A DNA stretch of 64,000 nt, taken from positions 20,453,872-20,517,871 of the forward strand of contig OZ234497.1 of NCBI GenBank assembly GCA_965153455.1, read 5' to 3'. The notes below the pieces were generated by a model that had not been told where the DNA came from, did no database searches, and saw only the letters and a program-made list of their open reading frames with translations. This DNA is from Sphagnum compactum. Its lineage: Eukaryota > Bryophyta > Sphagnopsida > Sphagnales. The position numbers and the translations under genes were made by a program. Below are positions 27,231-38,712 of this stretch, piece by piece. The stretch's first letter is position 1. Each line of letters starts with the position of its first letter.

Positions 27231-28103
27231 GAGTTCTTTGAAGGCTTTTCCTGCTGAAAGAAAGGAAGGAGGAAAGAGACAAAAAACCCAAAACCCAAAA
27301 CCCCTAAGAGTCAACAAAAAACCAGAAAAACTCACCCAACAACAAAAGAAAACACCCACCCACAAAGACTACCTCGCATGTCACCAGAAATCTGAGCTCC
27401 AAAACAAACCCAGAAAAACCAAAATTCAGCAATGGGTAGTTTCAAAGGGAAGAATAGAAGAGATGGTACAAAAGCCTTAACTGCAATCATCAATCACAAG
27501 AGTGAAAGATACAAGAACAAAACAAGCAAACACAAAAGCACCCAAATCTGCAATGGGCGATCAGAAAGCTCTGAAACCAGACATACCCAATTCGCCAAAA
27601 ACAATTGTGCTCACCAGTGAAGAAGCAGAAGAAAACCTGGTGGAAACACTAGAGCCTTGATGATGATAGAAGAAAAAGAAGAAGAAAAGGGTTTTCCGAG
27701 TATTATGATGACCAACTTTGTTTGTTGTTGATCAGCAGTTTGTTGTTGCAACAACCCCACGTAAGTATCCCCAATTCTTTCTCCATTGCTGCTGATGCTG
27801 ATCGTGTCTTTTCCCACATAGGTATACTTGTACCACGTGTTGTGTCCAAGGACTCAACACTTGTGCTGAGCATTGCCATAACACTTGTCACGAAATAGAA
27901 AAAGACAAGACTACAAAGAAAGTGTTTTGCATCATCATCACTCTCCTCCTGCTCCTCCTCCTCCTCCTGCTGGAGCCTTTTTTTGATATTTTTTCCCTGG
28001 CTTTTTCTTTTGAGACTTTCGGGAAAGATTGCATGCAACTCCCCAAAGCTTTCCAATCTCTTCTGATTCTCTTCCTCACATTTTGAGACAAAACAACTCC
28101 ATT

Positions 28104-28137
<34 letters not shown>

Positions 28138-29029
28138 CACATCCTCTCTCCATCATCTCTCACCTTCTCTTGTGATTCTGCAATCTTCTCTCCCTGCTTA
28201 AGCTGCATTGTTTGAAAATGAGGACCACTTTTTCTGTCAATTTCTCTTCAATTGTTTGTCTGTTTGCAGCAGCAGGATTGTTTGATGGTCTGTCTCCAGG
28301 GTTTGGTGGAGAGAGAGAGAGAGTTCTTAAGGAAAATCCCATTTTCCAGTTCTTTTTTCTTTCCAACAAACCTTTGCTTTGATTCTTGTGGTTTTCTGGG
28401 TGATTGATTGCCTTGAACAAAATCCTTTTGTTCCAGGTTCTTTTGTCATTTCCAGCTCAAGGTGAAAGCCACCTGACACACATTGCAATGCTCTCAAGAG
28501 CAGCACCTCTCAAAGTAGTTGCCATCCTCACAATTCTCAACAGAATCCAAGTACTTGCATTTTGAGGTTCAACAAAGAACTTCGAGACTTCACAAGCACT
28601 TCAACAGCAATCTGAGATGACTGAGAACTCCCCAACTCAAAAACAATCTTTCTAACAACTGCACACACATAAAATTTAACAATTTTACAAAGGCACCGGG
28701 CTTATTGCCCTAGGTTTCTTCCTGTTTTCGGCACTAAATAAATAACCATTTTATCAGGTTCTCCAATAAGGTCGATTAAGTTAAAGGATCTTGTCATGAT
28801 GGTCTATTTTGTTATTATCATTGGATTCCAGGAAAGTATGAAACCTATAATAATGACCATTCATCCATGGCATCTGCATGTTAAGAATACAAAATTGACA
28901 TACAGAAAAATGAAGTCAAGAAGGCCCTGCCTACTAGGAGCTTTGCTCTACTCTAGTAAAACCCCCTTCCGCTGCCATGCCATGCTGCTGCTATAAAGGT
29001 GCAGCATACCTTCAAAATGTTTGAGACCA
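27231..29029 (-). promoter_or_regulatory. Sucrose synthase 5' leader and promoter region
   Basis: This interval lies between the sucrose synthase ATG and the end of the methyltransferase gene. A TTTCTTTCAGCAG acceptor-like site about 15-25 bp before the ATG suggests a 5' UTR intron, as is common in sucrose synthase genes. A (CT)n run lies at about 28108-28133 and a GGAGGAG-type run near 27950. No TATA box was assigned and no other gene was recognised. Confidence 0.45.
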
Positions 29030-31123
29030 TTAGATTGGTTGGCCCTTGGGTGTAACCAAATCCTTGAGCCACATATAGATCGGAACAAGCACGAAGTAGG
29101 ACGCAGCAAGCACACCAATGACAAATCTGTATGCAAATGAAATTGGATTCCATGGACCCTTCACATCTTCTGCCTTTGGTCCCAGCTGCAAAACAATGCC
29201 CACAGTTTGTTCTTCCCTCAAAATTGAAAGTTTCTTCCCTTTTGGTTGCAGTATGAAGAAAAACATGTATATGTCTCTGAAGGAGCTCAATTTGATCCCT
29301 GCAAAAAAAATGAGCTCTGACCAAAAGAAAAGTAGTCCTGAAATAGTCAGGTTTGTTGTGCACATACCTGCAATGGTGAATCACCAGACTCAGGCTTGAT
29401 GCCAGTGACAGAGCAACCCATGATAAGACCATGTCTGCGGACTCCACGGTACCATTTGGGTCCAATCCTCTTCAGCTGCACATCCTGGAAACCGGCTTTG
29501 GTGAACCAGTCAATATACTCTTCCTCCGTTGGAAACAGCATCCACACATCTGCAAAGAATCGTGACAGCCAAAATGTGGGGTGCACAGGCCCAATGAGAC
29601 ATGCCTTGCCACCTTTCTTGAGCACTCTGTACGCCTCCTTGATTCCTCGCTGCGGATCCGGCCAGTATTCAATGCTGCTTGCACCCAATGCCACGACAAA
29701 CACATGCCAATGACTCATTCTCAAAATCAGTAACAAAATCAGTAAAGAGAGACAGCCAGCAGCAGTTTTCCAAAACATCATTTCAGAGAGATGATTTGTG
29801 CTCTACTTGCACATGGTATATACTAGACAAAAGAATGATGCTACCAAGAAGAAGAAGCTCAGCAAACACAAGTGAGAGACATCACCTGGAAGTTTGTGAG
29901 AGTGGGTTTCTGAAACCATGGTTTCAGAGATATGACTCGTGCTTCTTCTTGCAGCAAAGTACTAGATGTAGAACAGATGGATTCTACCAAGAAGAAGAAT
30001 CTTTGCAAGAGATCAATCACACAGAAGTGCAAACAGTTTTCCAAAACCAATTTTCAGAGAGAGAGAGAGCATTCGTACTCCAAGATTGCATAGTACTAGA
30101 GATAAAAAAGAATATGATACTACAAGAAGAAGAAGAAGAAGAAGAAGCTCTCTTCAAGAGCACCTGGAAGAGAGCAAGAAATCTCTGAAGAAATGTCTCC
30201 TCAAAGAATGCTTCTAGTGAGGAGAAGAAGCTCTCTGCAAGAAGAGCAACTGGACGGGAGCGATTTCTCGAGATGGGTACATGGTTTTCTAGGCAAGGAT
30301 TTGCGTTGCAGACAGACAGAGACACCATTTGTCTGTTTCTCTAGCGAGAGAGAGAGGCCAACATCGATTCTGAAAAATCCTCCGTCGACATAGATAGAGA
30401 GATGGGTTCCATTCCTACATACCTTCCGGCAGAGATGTAGCGGTCGGCGTAGTCGGTCTGGAAGGGTAAGTCCTCAGCATCGCCTTCGATCTTTTTGCAC
30501 TCCTGGAGAGCTTCTTTCTCCTTGGCTTTGGCAAGCTGGTGAGGAGATTGGTCGAGGATGGTGACATTCTTGGCATCCACAGTCTTCACAATTCCCAGAG
30601 TGGTGAACCCCGTGCCGCCTCCCACATCCACCACTACCAAATCCGGATCGTTTAGGTCTGCGGGTTCCAGAGCCTCTTCGCGCATGTCTTCCGTCCAGTG
30701 TCCCGGGTTGATCACATGGTCGTAGACTATGGACAAGAACCTGTAGAACCAGAACGCTTCCTGCTTGTGTTGTATGAATCTTGGCTGCGAGGATGGTCGT
30801 GTAGTTGAGTTTGCATTGTTGGCTGCAACCCTCGTCATTGTCGTTTGTCGTTGCTGTTTCCTCCGAACACTTCCATTGTTGTTGCAACTCCATTGCTGCA
30901 AGTGTTGTACTCCTCCTCCTCCTCCTCCTCCTCCTCCTCCCCATTTCGTGGACGCCAGACCTCTGCAAAGAAGAGGTCTGAATGTGTCCAAAGATGTCGA
31001 ACTCCGCTGCAACCTCGTGAATTCCATGCGAGCTTGATGGTCCATGGCAGAAGCAGGTTTCAGTTGCCATTGTAGCACAGGAACGGTACTGGTTACCCTC
31101 ACAGCTGCCATCGCCATCGTCAT
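29030..31123 (-). CDS. VTE3: MPBQ/MSBQ methyltransferase, chloroplastic (VTE3/APG1 type), 387 residues
   Basis: SAM-dependent enzyme of the plastid inner envelope. It methylates 2-methyl-6-phytylbenzoquinol (tocopherol path) and 2-methyl-6-solanylbenzoquinol (plastoquinone path). Exons (minus): 31123-30423, 29674-29368, 29185-29030, with GT-AG junctions in frame. Residues about 1-110 form a plastid transit-type region (Ser/Arg/Gln-rich) containing a run of ten Gly at 62-71. The conserved enzyme starts near PRFIQHKQEAFWFYRFLSIV. SAM motif I, VDVGGGTGFTT, is at about 165-175; DQSPHQLAKAKEK and GDAEDLPF follow. Exon 2 carries SIEYWPDPQRG and GPKWYRGVRRHG. Exon 3 encodes a membrane anchor (about VIGVLAASYFVLVPIYMW) and ends PKGQPI. 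Close matching to the plant family across the whole length makes the call firm. The Gly run is coded by a GGA-type repeat and may vary in length. Confidence 0.97.
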
Positions 31124-32126
31124 CGCTTCTCCTTCTTCCTCGTCTTCTTAAACCTCAACAACCCACAACCCACAGCACCCACAAAAACCAGAGAGAGGAA
31201 CAGAGAGAGTTCTTGTGCGTTTGCGACTTTTTGCAGAAGATTTGCAGCAACCCACAACGTGAAAACTGCAAATTTGTTGGGAAGAAGCAAATGGGTGAGC
31301 GGAGACTGGAGAAGTAATGAATCCAACAACTAACCCATCATCACATCCACCAAACAGCAACCGTCTGCACGGCTAGAAGAAGAAGCCAGCAGCAGCATCA
31401 CACAGAGAATGTGATCGTTCTTCTTCGTCTTCTGTTGTGAACGATTGCTTTCTCGGACGATATGAACCACACCACAAAGCAGCAGGATTTCATTGCGGAG
31501 GATGATGACAGACATTCTCGCTGCATCCAACAGCATGATGATGATCATCAGATAAGACGAGATCTTCTACCGTAACACAAGATGCTGCGATCGGCGTCGT
31601 CCAGCTCGTCCGTCTTGTGGCTTTTTCATCCACAAATGGGCCCAGAGCAGTAGCGGCTGCCGCTGCTGGCTGGCTCTTCTTCTTCTTCTTCTTTGCTTTG
31701 TGGTCTCCTGTTTTGAGCGAGAGATTTATCTCTCAAAGAATCTCAACTCAAAATATCTCTCGCTCAAAACAGCAGAAGAGATTCTCAACCCATGACTACA
31801 CACACACACAGAGGAAGGAATTCATTCTAGGTCATAGAATTGCAAGAAAGAAGATGGGTAGTAGATGAGCTTCTTCAGTTTGAACTTTGTTTCTGAATCT
31901 AACTGCAATGCAAGAAGAAAAAGTCTTTGACCAGAATTCAGAACAACCCACATATAGAATCTTCTTCTTGCATTGCAGCTAGAAGAAACAAATCTCAAGT
32001 GAAGAAGCTCTACTACTACCATCTTCTTTCCTTCTCTTCTGTTGTTGTGGTTGTCAAACTCTCATCAATGTGTTGTGTTTTGGTGGTGCTCATCCATCCC
32101 TTGAACCTCTGCCTGATGTTGCTGAG

Positions 32127-32167
<41 letters not shown>

Positions 32168-33896
32168 CTCACCGACTGCAATGCAGAAAGAGCTTGCACC
32201 TCACCATGCAATCAGACTTCACGAATCCTTTTCTCAGGATTACTTCATGGTGTGGTTCTTCCATGTGTGCTGCCCGACAGAATTGCTTCATGGTATGGTT
32301 CTTCCATGTGTGCTGCCTGGCAGGATTGCTTCTTGGTCTGGTTCTTCTTCCATGTGTGCTGCCTGACAGGCTTGCTCAGCCTGGTGTGGTTCTTCCATGT
32401 GTGCTGTCCTGACAGGATTTACTTCCCGGTGTATGTCAATCTTCCTCCTCCTCCTCTTCTTGTACCTCAGTTTCTTCCTCTTGTTACCACAATGCTCTTA
32501 AACAACAGCAGCACCCCCCCCTCCAAAAGGAACAACACATACATTTCCCATTTCACAGGAGCCAGTGAATTGCACACACAAACCAATCAAAGGAAGAGGA
32601 AGAGTTTACCATCATACAGGACTGGCACTGATGAACCAAGCAAGCAGATACAATGCTTAGAAAGAAGGGTGAGCAGATCCTCCTCAAGAAGCTCCATGAA
32701 ATGTTCATTTGTTAGGTATTTGTGCAGCTTGCTCTTTGCAAAATTTGTCCATACTGTCATCCCACAGCAGCAGCCAGAATTGCTTCACACATTCCTGACC
32801 TGAATAAACATGATCACATACTAAGTACATCATGCTCAATCTGGGTGTCATATGTCACACCAGCAAATGATCTTGAATTCTAGTCTACAAAACTAGGATG
32901 AGGGGAAAAGCCCAGGCAGGGTGCAATACACTTACAAGCACATCATGACAAGGATAGGGAGATTGGTAACACTAAGCACAATCACAAGTACTTCCTTGAC
33001 CAGCATCCTCCCTGGTGAACTTTTGCATTATCCTTGTGAAACCGTTGACACTACTCCTACACCCAGATGGATGCATCTCATGGGTGGGGCAACACATCAT
33101 GCTCCTTTTGAGAAACAAGATTATTTTGCCTTGCAGCAAGAAGGTGATGGTCAAAGGTGACAGACACTCTTGTCAAGCTGCATTCTGCAGGTCTGGGAGG
33201 GAGGTATGGTATGGGGGTAATTTGATGGGACTTTGCATCTCATAAACTGAGGTCTTCTCTCTTTTCTTTTGATCATTTGAGATCGCTTTGTGGTTGGATT
33301 GTACCTTGTGGTGTATTGTAGGAGGAGATTTTGAAATGGGATTTTTGGGTACCCTCTTTTTCTTCTCAGCAATGGAACACTGTGATTATTGTGCATGCTG
33401 TCAAGATGGGTTCCAGTAATGTTCCCTAAACCCTAAACCCTTCCTTTCCCCAAAAAAGTGCACTTTCAGTTCAAGTTTTTTGGTGATTGGTTAACTGCAG
33501 AAAGAAACCCTCTTTCTGAATTGGATTGATTGAAAGTCTGTACCTGCCAACAGATTTTGAGAGGTTGCAATGCTTACAGGGTCACCAAACTTTTTGACTG
33601 CAGTGTTCTGCAATCAAGTAACACCATTCCATTCACTCAGGTATGAATCTTGCAACTAAAATTGAACGTGTTCTCTGCTTTTCTCAAGCACACAAATGGT
33701 TATCCACAGTGTACTATGACCCACATGTAGTGTGCAGTGCACAGCCAAAAAGTGAATCCTGCAGTATTCACTGATCACAGCAAAGCATCTGCTGGGAAAA
33801 AGAGAAGTCCTGAAAGCTTATTTACACATATCTATGAAATTGGCGAGGAATCTCCAAAACAACAGCTGTGTGGTTACAGACAACTCTGGATCAGAC
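31124..33896. other. Intergenic region between VTE3 and the zf-PARP gene
   Basis: Holds the VTE3 promoter and leader (right of 31124) and the 3' flank of the zf-PARP gene (left of 33897). A (CT)n run lies at about 32129-32164. Telomere-like CCCTAAACCCTAAACCC lies at 33424-33440. I see no PARP WGR or catalytic exons here, so the zf-PARP gene does not appear to continue. One long frame at about 32252-32803 is carried by a tandem repeat and is not called a gene. Confidence 0.5.
32236..32435. repeat. 43-46 bp tandem repeat, four to five copies
   Basis: Units share TGGTTCTTCCATGTGTGCTG followed by CCTGACAGG-ATTGCTTC; the core CCATGTGTGCTG occurs at 32261, about 32304, 32350 and 32395. Units differ by substitutions and small indels. 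The array opens a long plus-strand frame by chance of its period. Confidence 0.85.
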
Positions 33897-34252
33897 TTAC
33901 AAGCCTGACTTTTTCTTTGATGCTTTTGCTGTTCCCTTTTCGGAACTTCTAGACAAACGGGCAACCTTTGTTGGGCTGGGGCTTGATGTTTCCTTCAAAG
34001 TGCTTGTCTGTTTTTCTTTCACTGGGCTTGAGTTTTCCTTAGCTGCGGTTTTACGCTTTGCAGGTGTCTTTGCAGGACTTGCTGTCTCCTCCTTTTGTTT
34101 CTCTTCCAAGTCTTTTGTTGCTATGGTTCCACCTGCAGAATGTCAAAATTAACATGCAGAAATGTGAGAGGAATATATGCCTTTTCTTCACCAACAAGCA
34201 CTCTGATTTCCACTTCAGTTCTAAACCCTGGACAATAGTAGTCTCAACTTGA

Positions 34253-34312
<60 letters not shown>

Positions 34313-36085
34313 TTGGATCATCATTCCAGACTGACAATGATTCAGTAATACTAACCCGTGAAATCCTTGGCTAGTGTTTGGACATGTGCTTGATCTTTAA
34401 CAGAGAGGTGATCCCATCCTGGCATGGCCTCCATAGGGCTCGTCCACCAATTTTTCTCCAGGAAACATTTGACATGACGCCATGCAGGTTGTTTACCCCT
34501 GAATCGAGGATTGTCCACCATCGTCGCAATGCGCACCTTACCACCCATCACCACGTACACCACAAACACCTCTTGTGATTTTGCTAGAGCTTTCAATGAC
34601 TACTACTGAGAAGATGAAGCAAGAGAACCTGTGCTCAAGAAAATCAGTTTCACACCCACCCTATTTGTTCTCCATCACATCCACTACCAAGAGTAAAGAT
34701 TACATGTGCAGATCATCATGATCCAGTGTTTCTCACACATACAGATCTGACTCGACTAGAAGAGAGAGAGAGAGAGAGAGGAAGTAGAAATGGCAGCAGG
34801 TGTGAAGAAGAAAGTGTGATGTTGGAACTGCTTGGTGATGGTAGGGAGTACAATCAAACATACTTCTCCTTTCTCAATCTTTTCATTGCAGCTCTTGCAG
34901 ATAGATCGTGAGCTTTTGGCATTTTCAATCATGTATTCGCCAGTGTTTTTGTCGTCATCCCCAGCTGCATCAACTTTTGGGCCTTCTTCCTTGTCTGGTA
35001 CAATGTCATGCACTGCATGCTCCAGTGTACCTTCACCACCAAGCAACAAAGTTCAATTCCATCCTTCTTTGGTTGAGACTTGAGACTGAAGCCCTCAAAA
35101 CAAGACAGTTGGAACCCAGGAGAAATGGAATGAATGAATCCAGTAAATGGGTGCTTTGGCTTTGGCACTGGCATGTGATGTCAATCAAGTTTTATTAAGG
35201 ATCTCTGCAGCTTACCATCAACATACTTGCGGAGGTCTTGAAGATCTGCGGCTCGAAGATCACTCAATCCTTCCACATCATCCAACCTGGAAATAGCAGC
35301 AGCATGACATTTTGCTCAGACATTTTGTCTCTGAAGGGTTTAGGGTTTAAACCCTAAACCAACATTCCAACACAGAAGGATCAGTGATCTCTGAACATCA
35401 AGTCTCATATGATCAGTGCAAATTCGGGTATGAGAATATCTTTCAATCCAGCAATGAAGAAAAATTCTAGGTAGAAGGCACTAGTCTTGCCAATGCTGCC
35501 ACATACTCAAGTGCAGAGGAGGAGGAGGAGGCACATACGACCCAGATGGACTTACGATTTGATTTTGCCATCTTCATTGAAGATACAACTGGCATGATTC
35601 CACACCTGCCATGGCAACAACTCTGAGTCTCAGAATGACTCTGATCAGCTCTAAACACATTCTACAGTCACAAATCGCAAGCACCCGCACCCAAATGCCC
35701 AATCATCCCATAAAGGAAGACTTGACAAAGAGAAAACCAACAAGAGCAAAGCTTGGACAGCAGAGGGATCATCGACCCACAGAGGTAAACTTGACAAAAA
35801 AGAAAAAAGAGTTCGTATCTGCAAAAGCCAAAGTCTTGACTCATTATTGTTGTTGTATCTGTCTATTTGAGCAGCCAAAATGGAACTTACGGGCATGAAA
35901 CCTGCAAATTGCTGAGCGCGTTGCATGTGTGCGAGGCGGAAGGTGTCTTTGGAGATGGGTTTAGAGCAAGCTCTGCAATGTGAACGCGACGACTTGGCAT
36001 ACTCCGCTTTCCATGGCTTTGGATCACCAGCAGCAACCACAGCTGCTGCTGCCGCTGGCATGGTGGTACTGTCATCATCTCCCAT
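33897..36085 (-). CDS. Protein with two PARP-type zinc fingers and a basic tail, no catalytic domain; 299 residues
   Basis: Exons (minus): 36085-35891, 35605-35556, 35286-35216, 35030-34864, 34536-34356, 34132-33897. All are GT-AG and in frame, ending in a stop. Finger 1 starts KPWKAEYAKSSRSHCRAC and has ligands Cys37, Cys40, His69, Cys72 (CxxC...HxxC); it closely resembles PARP1 finger 1, including MPVWNHASC and DDVEGL. Finger 2 has Cys150, Cys153, His182, Cys185 and resembles PARP1 finger 2 (EKGEVRI, WRHVKCFLE, GWDHL). Residues about 220-299 are Lys/Ser/Thr/Pro-rich with SP-K motifs. In PARP1 such fingers bind DNA nicks and ends. PADR1, BRCT, WGR and ADP-ribosyltransferase domains are all missing, so it cannot itself make poly(ADP-ribose). 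The likely role, binding DNA breaks in the nucleus, is inference. The junction at 35030 is the least certain. Confidence 0.9.
34258..34309. repeat. (CT)n microsatellite, about 52 bp, inside the last zf-PARP intron
   Basis: An uninterrupted CT run sits within the 223-bp intron 34133-34355, so it occupies nearly a quarter of that intron. On the transcript it reads (GA)n. Confidence 0.9.
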
Positions 36086-36103
36086 TTTCTCCAGCACAAA
36101 CTC

Positions 36104-36217
36104 TTCACAACCTAATTGAAAGCTACTCAAATTCTTCACAACCCAATTGAAAGCTACTCAAATTCTTCACAACCCAATTGAAAACTACTCAAATTCTTCA
36201 CAACCCAATTGAAAGCT
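36104..36217. repeat. 31-bp tandem repeat in the zf-PARP 5' leader, about 3.7 copies
   Basis: Units TTCACAACCCAATTGAAAGC plus TACTCAAATTC start at 36104, 36135, 36166 and 36197 (last partial). They are almost identical and end 18 bp upstream of the zf-PARP start codon. The repeat would be part of the 5' UTR or core promoter. Confidence 0.85.
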
Positions 36218-37486
36218 GCTACTGAGACTATTGAAGAGATGGGTATTTGAAGAGATGGGGTGAGAGCTTGAAGAAGGGTGGGAGAGAGAATGGGATTTGT
36301 TTTGGGTATGAAAGTAGTATTGTGTTGTGATTGTTTTGGGGTGTGTGGAATGAGTTTTTGGGTGTGGTGAGAATGGGTATCTATTGTGATTGTTTGGGTG
36401 GGTGGGGGGGGGGGGGTGTGAGAGAGAGATGGCGGAGTATGCGAATCATCGGCGATCTTAAGCACCAGGTGGCAGGGTTTAGGTGGCAGCTGCTGTAACT
36501 CCCACGTAAGGGGAGTGAAGAGCCGAATTGTAGGAGATTCAGTACGTCAAGCACGCGCGTTGTTGTTGTTGGTGGTGGTGTGCTGGACAGACTCGGTTGT
36601 TGCAAATTCCTTTCTTTAGTCAAGGGTTTAGGGTTTAGAGTACCCTTAGGGTTTAGGGTTTTACCTTACCCTAAACCCTGCCTATTCAGGCCCCACTTAT
36701 CTTTCTCCTTTAAGTGGGCCGCCAACAAACTGGACCTTTAGAGAGTTATTCTTATGTGGAGAATTGGAACCAAAATCAAGACATTTTTTTTTATTTTTTT
36801 TTTAGGAACTAGAACTAGAGGTTCTTCATAAAAAAATAAAGAACCAACTAACATTGTTTACTACTAGTTTTGCCAAGTTTAGGCTTTCATAAATTCTAGT
36901 GGGTTTTAGGGTTTAATACCTAGTGCAAATCCCACCAAAAAACCCACTAGGTAGGTTTTATTCTAGTGGGTTTTTTGGTCATGTTTTGTAGTAGGTATTT
37001 AAATGAGAGCTTCAAAGTTTTGTTGGCCTTGTCTACCAACGCAAGGATATTCTATTTAGATTCATTATAGAGTATGCTAGCTTAAGGGATTTTGGCCCCT
37101 AGGTAGTAGGTCTATTTTTATGTGAGGATTTTTGAAAGATGATATTTTGGCTTGTGTCAAAACTTGAGATTAGTTGTAGAGATATAATATCTTGGAGGAA
37201 TTTGGTTTCTTTTAGATGATTCTTTTGAAGATTATCTTTTTGCATGGTGAAATATTTGAATTTCCATAATTCTTCTTTTGTCTTAAGATACATTTTAATG
37301 AAATGGCAAGGCCTCAACGTGACACACCCCTTGTTACAATAGGATTTGGATCGATCCAAACCATGCAATCAACTTCATGTTTCAATTTGAAACCCAAACA
37401 TGAATTTAGTCGTTGGGCTGGTTCATGTGACCTCGCACCCACCAATGCATTAATCCCATTTGACATGTTATAAGTTTGGTTGATTG
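36218..37486. other. zf-PARP upstream region and AT-rich spacer
   Basis: A G-tract of about 15 lies near 36401-36416. Telo-box-type words (GGGTTTAGGGTTTAG and ACCCTAAACCCT) lie at about 36624-36680, roughly 550 bp upstream of the zf-PARP ATG. A segment at about 37015-37110 has a diverged direct copy at about 49695-49800. No gene recognised. Confidence 0.5.
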
Positions 37487-37494
37487 GATGAAAT
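37487..37494. repeat. hAT target-site duplication, left copy
   Basis: GATGAAAT directly precedes the left terminal inverted repeat and is repeated exactly at 46487-46494. An 8-bp duplication is the hAT superfamily hallmark. Confidence 0.9.
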
Positions 37495-38425
37495 TAGTGT
37501 TGGGCAGGTACCAAAGAACATGTGAGAACTGGACAGGGTTTCAAGCTAGTTCTTAGTTTGAAACTCTTCAGGTATCACATTGAGTGATGCCCTTTATGAA
37601 ACCTGGCTGTAGAGTTTTATACAATGTGAGAACCAAGCCTTTGAAACCCTAATCAAATGTATATTTAAATTTTATTGAAACCTCAACAAGGTATTTTTTA
37701 AAATTAGGGTCAAGGTTTTAAGGTTTAAAATTAATTAGGTAGTCAGTAGTCAATAGGGTTTAGTGTTTAATCAATAGTTAATAGTTAATTTAGGGTTTAA
37801 TTAGGTTTAGGGTTAGGCAATAAGTGGCACCGCTTGTCATTTGATATAAAGCAAGTGTTTCAATATTTTCTCTCAATTTTATGTTTGTTGTTTGTTACTT
37901 AGATTAATTATGTTGCTTTGGTTAATAATTAGTAGTCCTTGGTCAACATTCGAACTCCTTGTTCTTCTTTGGTCGGCATTACTGCTCCTTGCTCCTCCTT
38001 GGTCAATGATGATGCTCAAGTTACTCCTCTTACTCGATGTGCTTGACTTTGTTGCCCTTTTTGTTGATCCACATTCAACATTACCATTCCTTTGCTCGTT
38101 CATCCTCAACGTGGTTTGCTGAGGTACCTCTCTACTACATCGTGATGTTGCTTTTCTTGTTGCTCCTTGCTCCTTGTTTGACGTTGCTATTCCTATTCCT
38201 CTTGTTTCATATTGGTACTTGCCCCTTCTTAATCTTTTGCAAGTGTGGGAGGAGTTGTCCAAATTTAAGTTTTCAAGCTAGATTTAAAAGGTGAGTTTTT
38301 TTTTCAATTTTTATTTGTTAAAGAATTTTTTTTATTATCCATGTTGTTTTAAGGAAATTTTGGTTGAAAATGTGTTTGTTTGTTGTGTGCAAAAATTATT
38401 TAGACATTGTACACTTAATTATACA

Positions 38426-38430
38426 CATTG
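38426..38430. repeat. Ty3/gypsy target-site duplication, left copy
   Basis: CATTG precedes the left LTR and is repeated exactly at 44037-44041 after the right LTR. The 5-bp length is typical of Ty3/gypsy integration. Confidence 0.9.
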
Positions 38431-38697
38431 TGTTATGGACCGACTACAAACAAGTGGAGAATTACAAGACAAGACAAGCTTTATTGACCCATCAACTGGT
38501 GTTGATCTGCTGAAGGGTTGTTCCCCATACTATCTCCTTTTATAACCCTGAGCCATACTAGTCCCAAAATATCCTAGGCCATGATATTGCCAAAAGTATC
38601 CCAAAATATCCTAGGCCATGATATTGCAAAAAGTATCCCAAGATATCTTAGGACATGACATTGCCAAAAGTATCCCAAAATATCCTAGGCCATGACA
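38431..38697 (-). repeat. 3' LTR of the chromovirus
   Basis: 267 bp, TG...CA, matching the 5' LTR except at four positions. It contains 37-bp tandem units (about 3.6 copies, core CCCAAAATATCCTAGGCCAT) in the U3 part, a minus-strand TATAAAA box and AATAAA at 38485-38480. Confidence 0.95.
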
Positions 38698-38712
38698 TTA
38701 TCCTCTCCTCAA
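38698..38712 (-). promoter_or_regulatory. Polypurine tract
   Basis: TTGAGGAGAGGATAA on the minus strand immediately precedes the 3' LTR, the expected place for plus-strand DNA priming. The last codon and TAA stop of the polyprotein fall inside it. Confidence 0.75.

Noticed and set aside
37879-38262. Overlapping Leu-rich (plus) and Ser/Asn-rich (minus) frames next to the chromovirus
   Set aside because: Both come from an imperfect CTCCTTG-type repeat inside the hAT interior; neither shows a domain.
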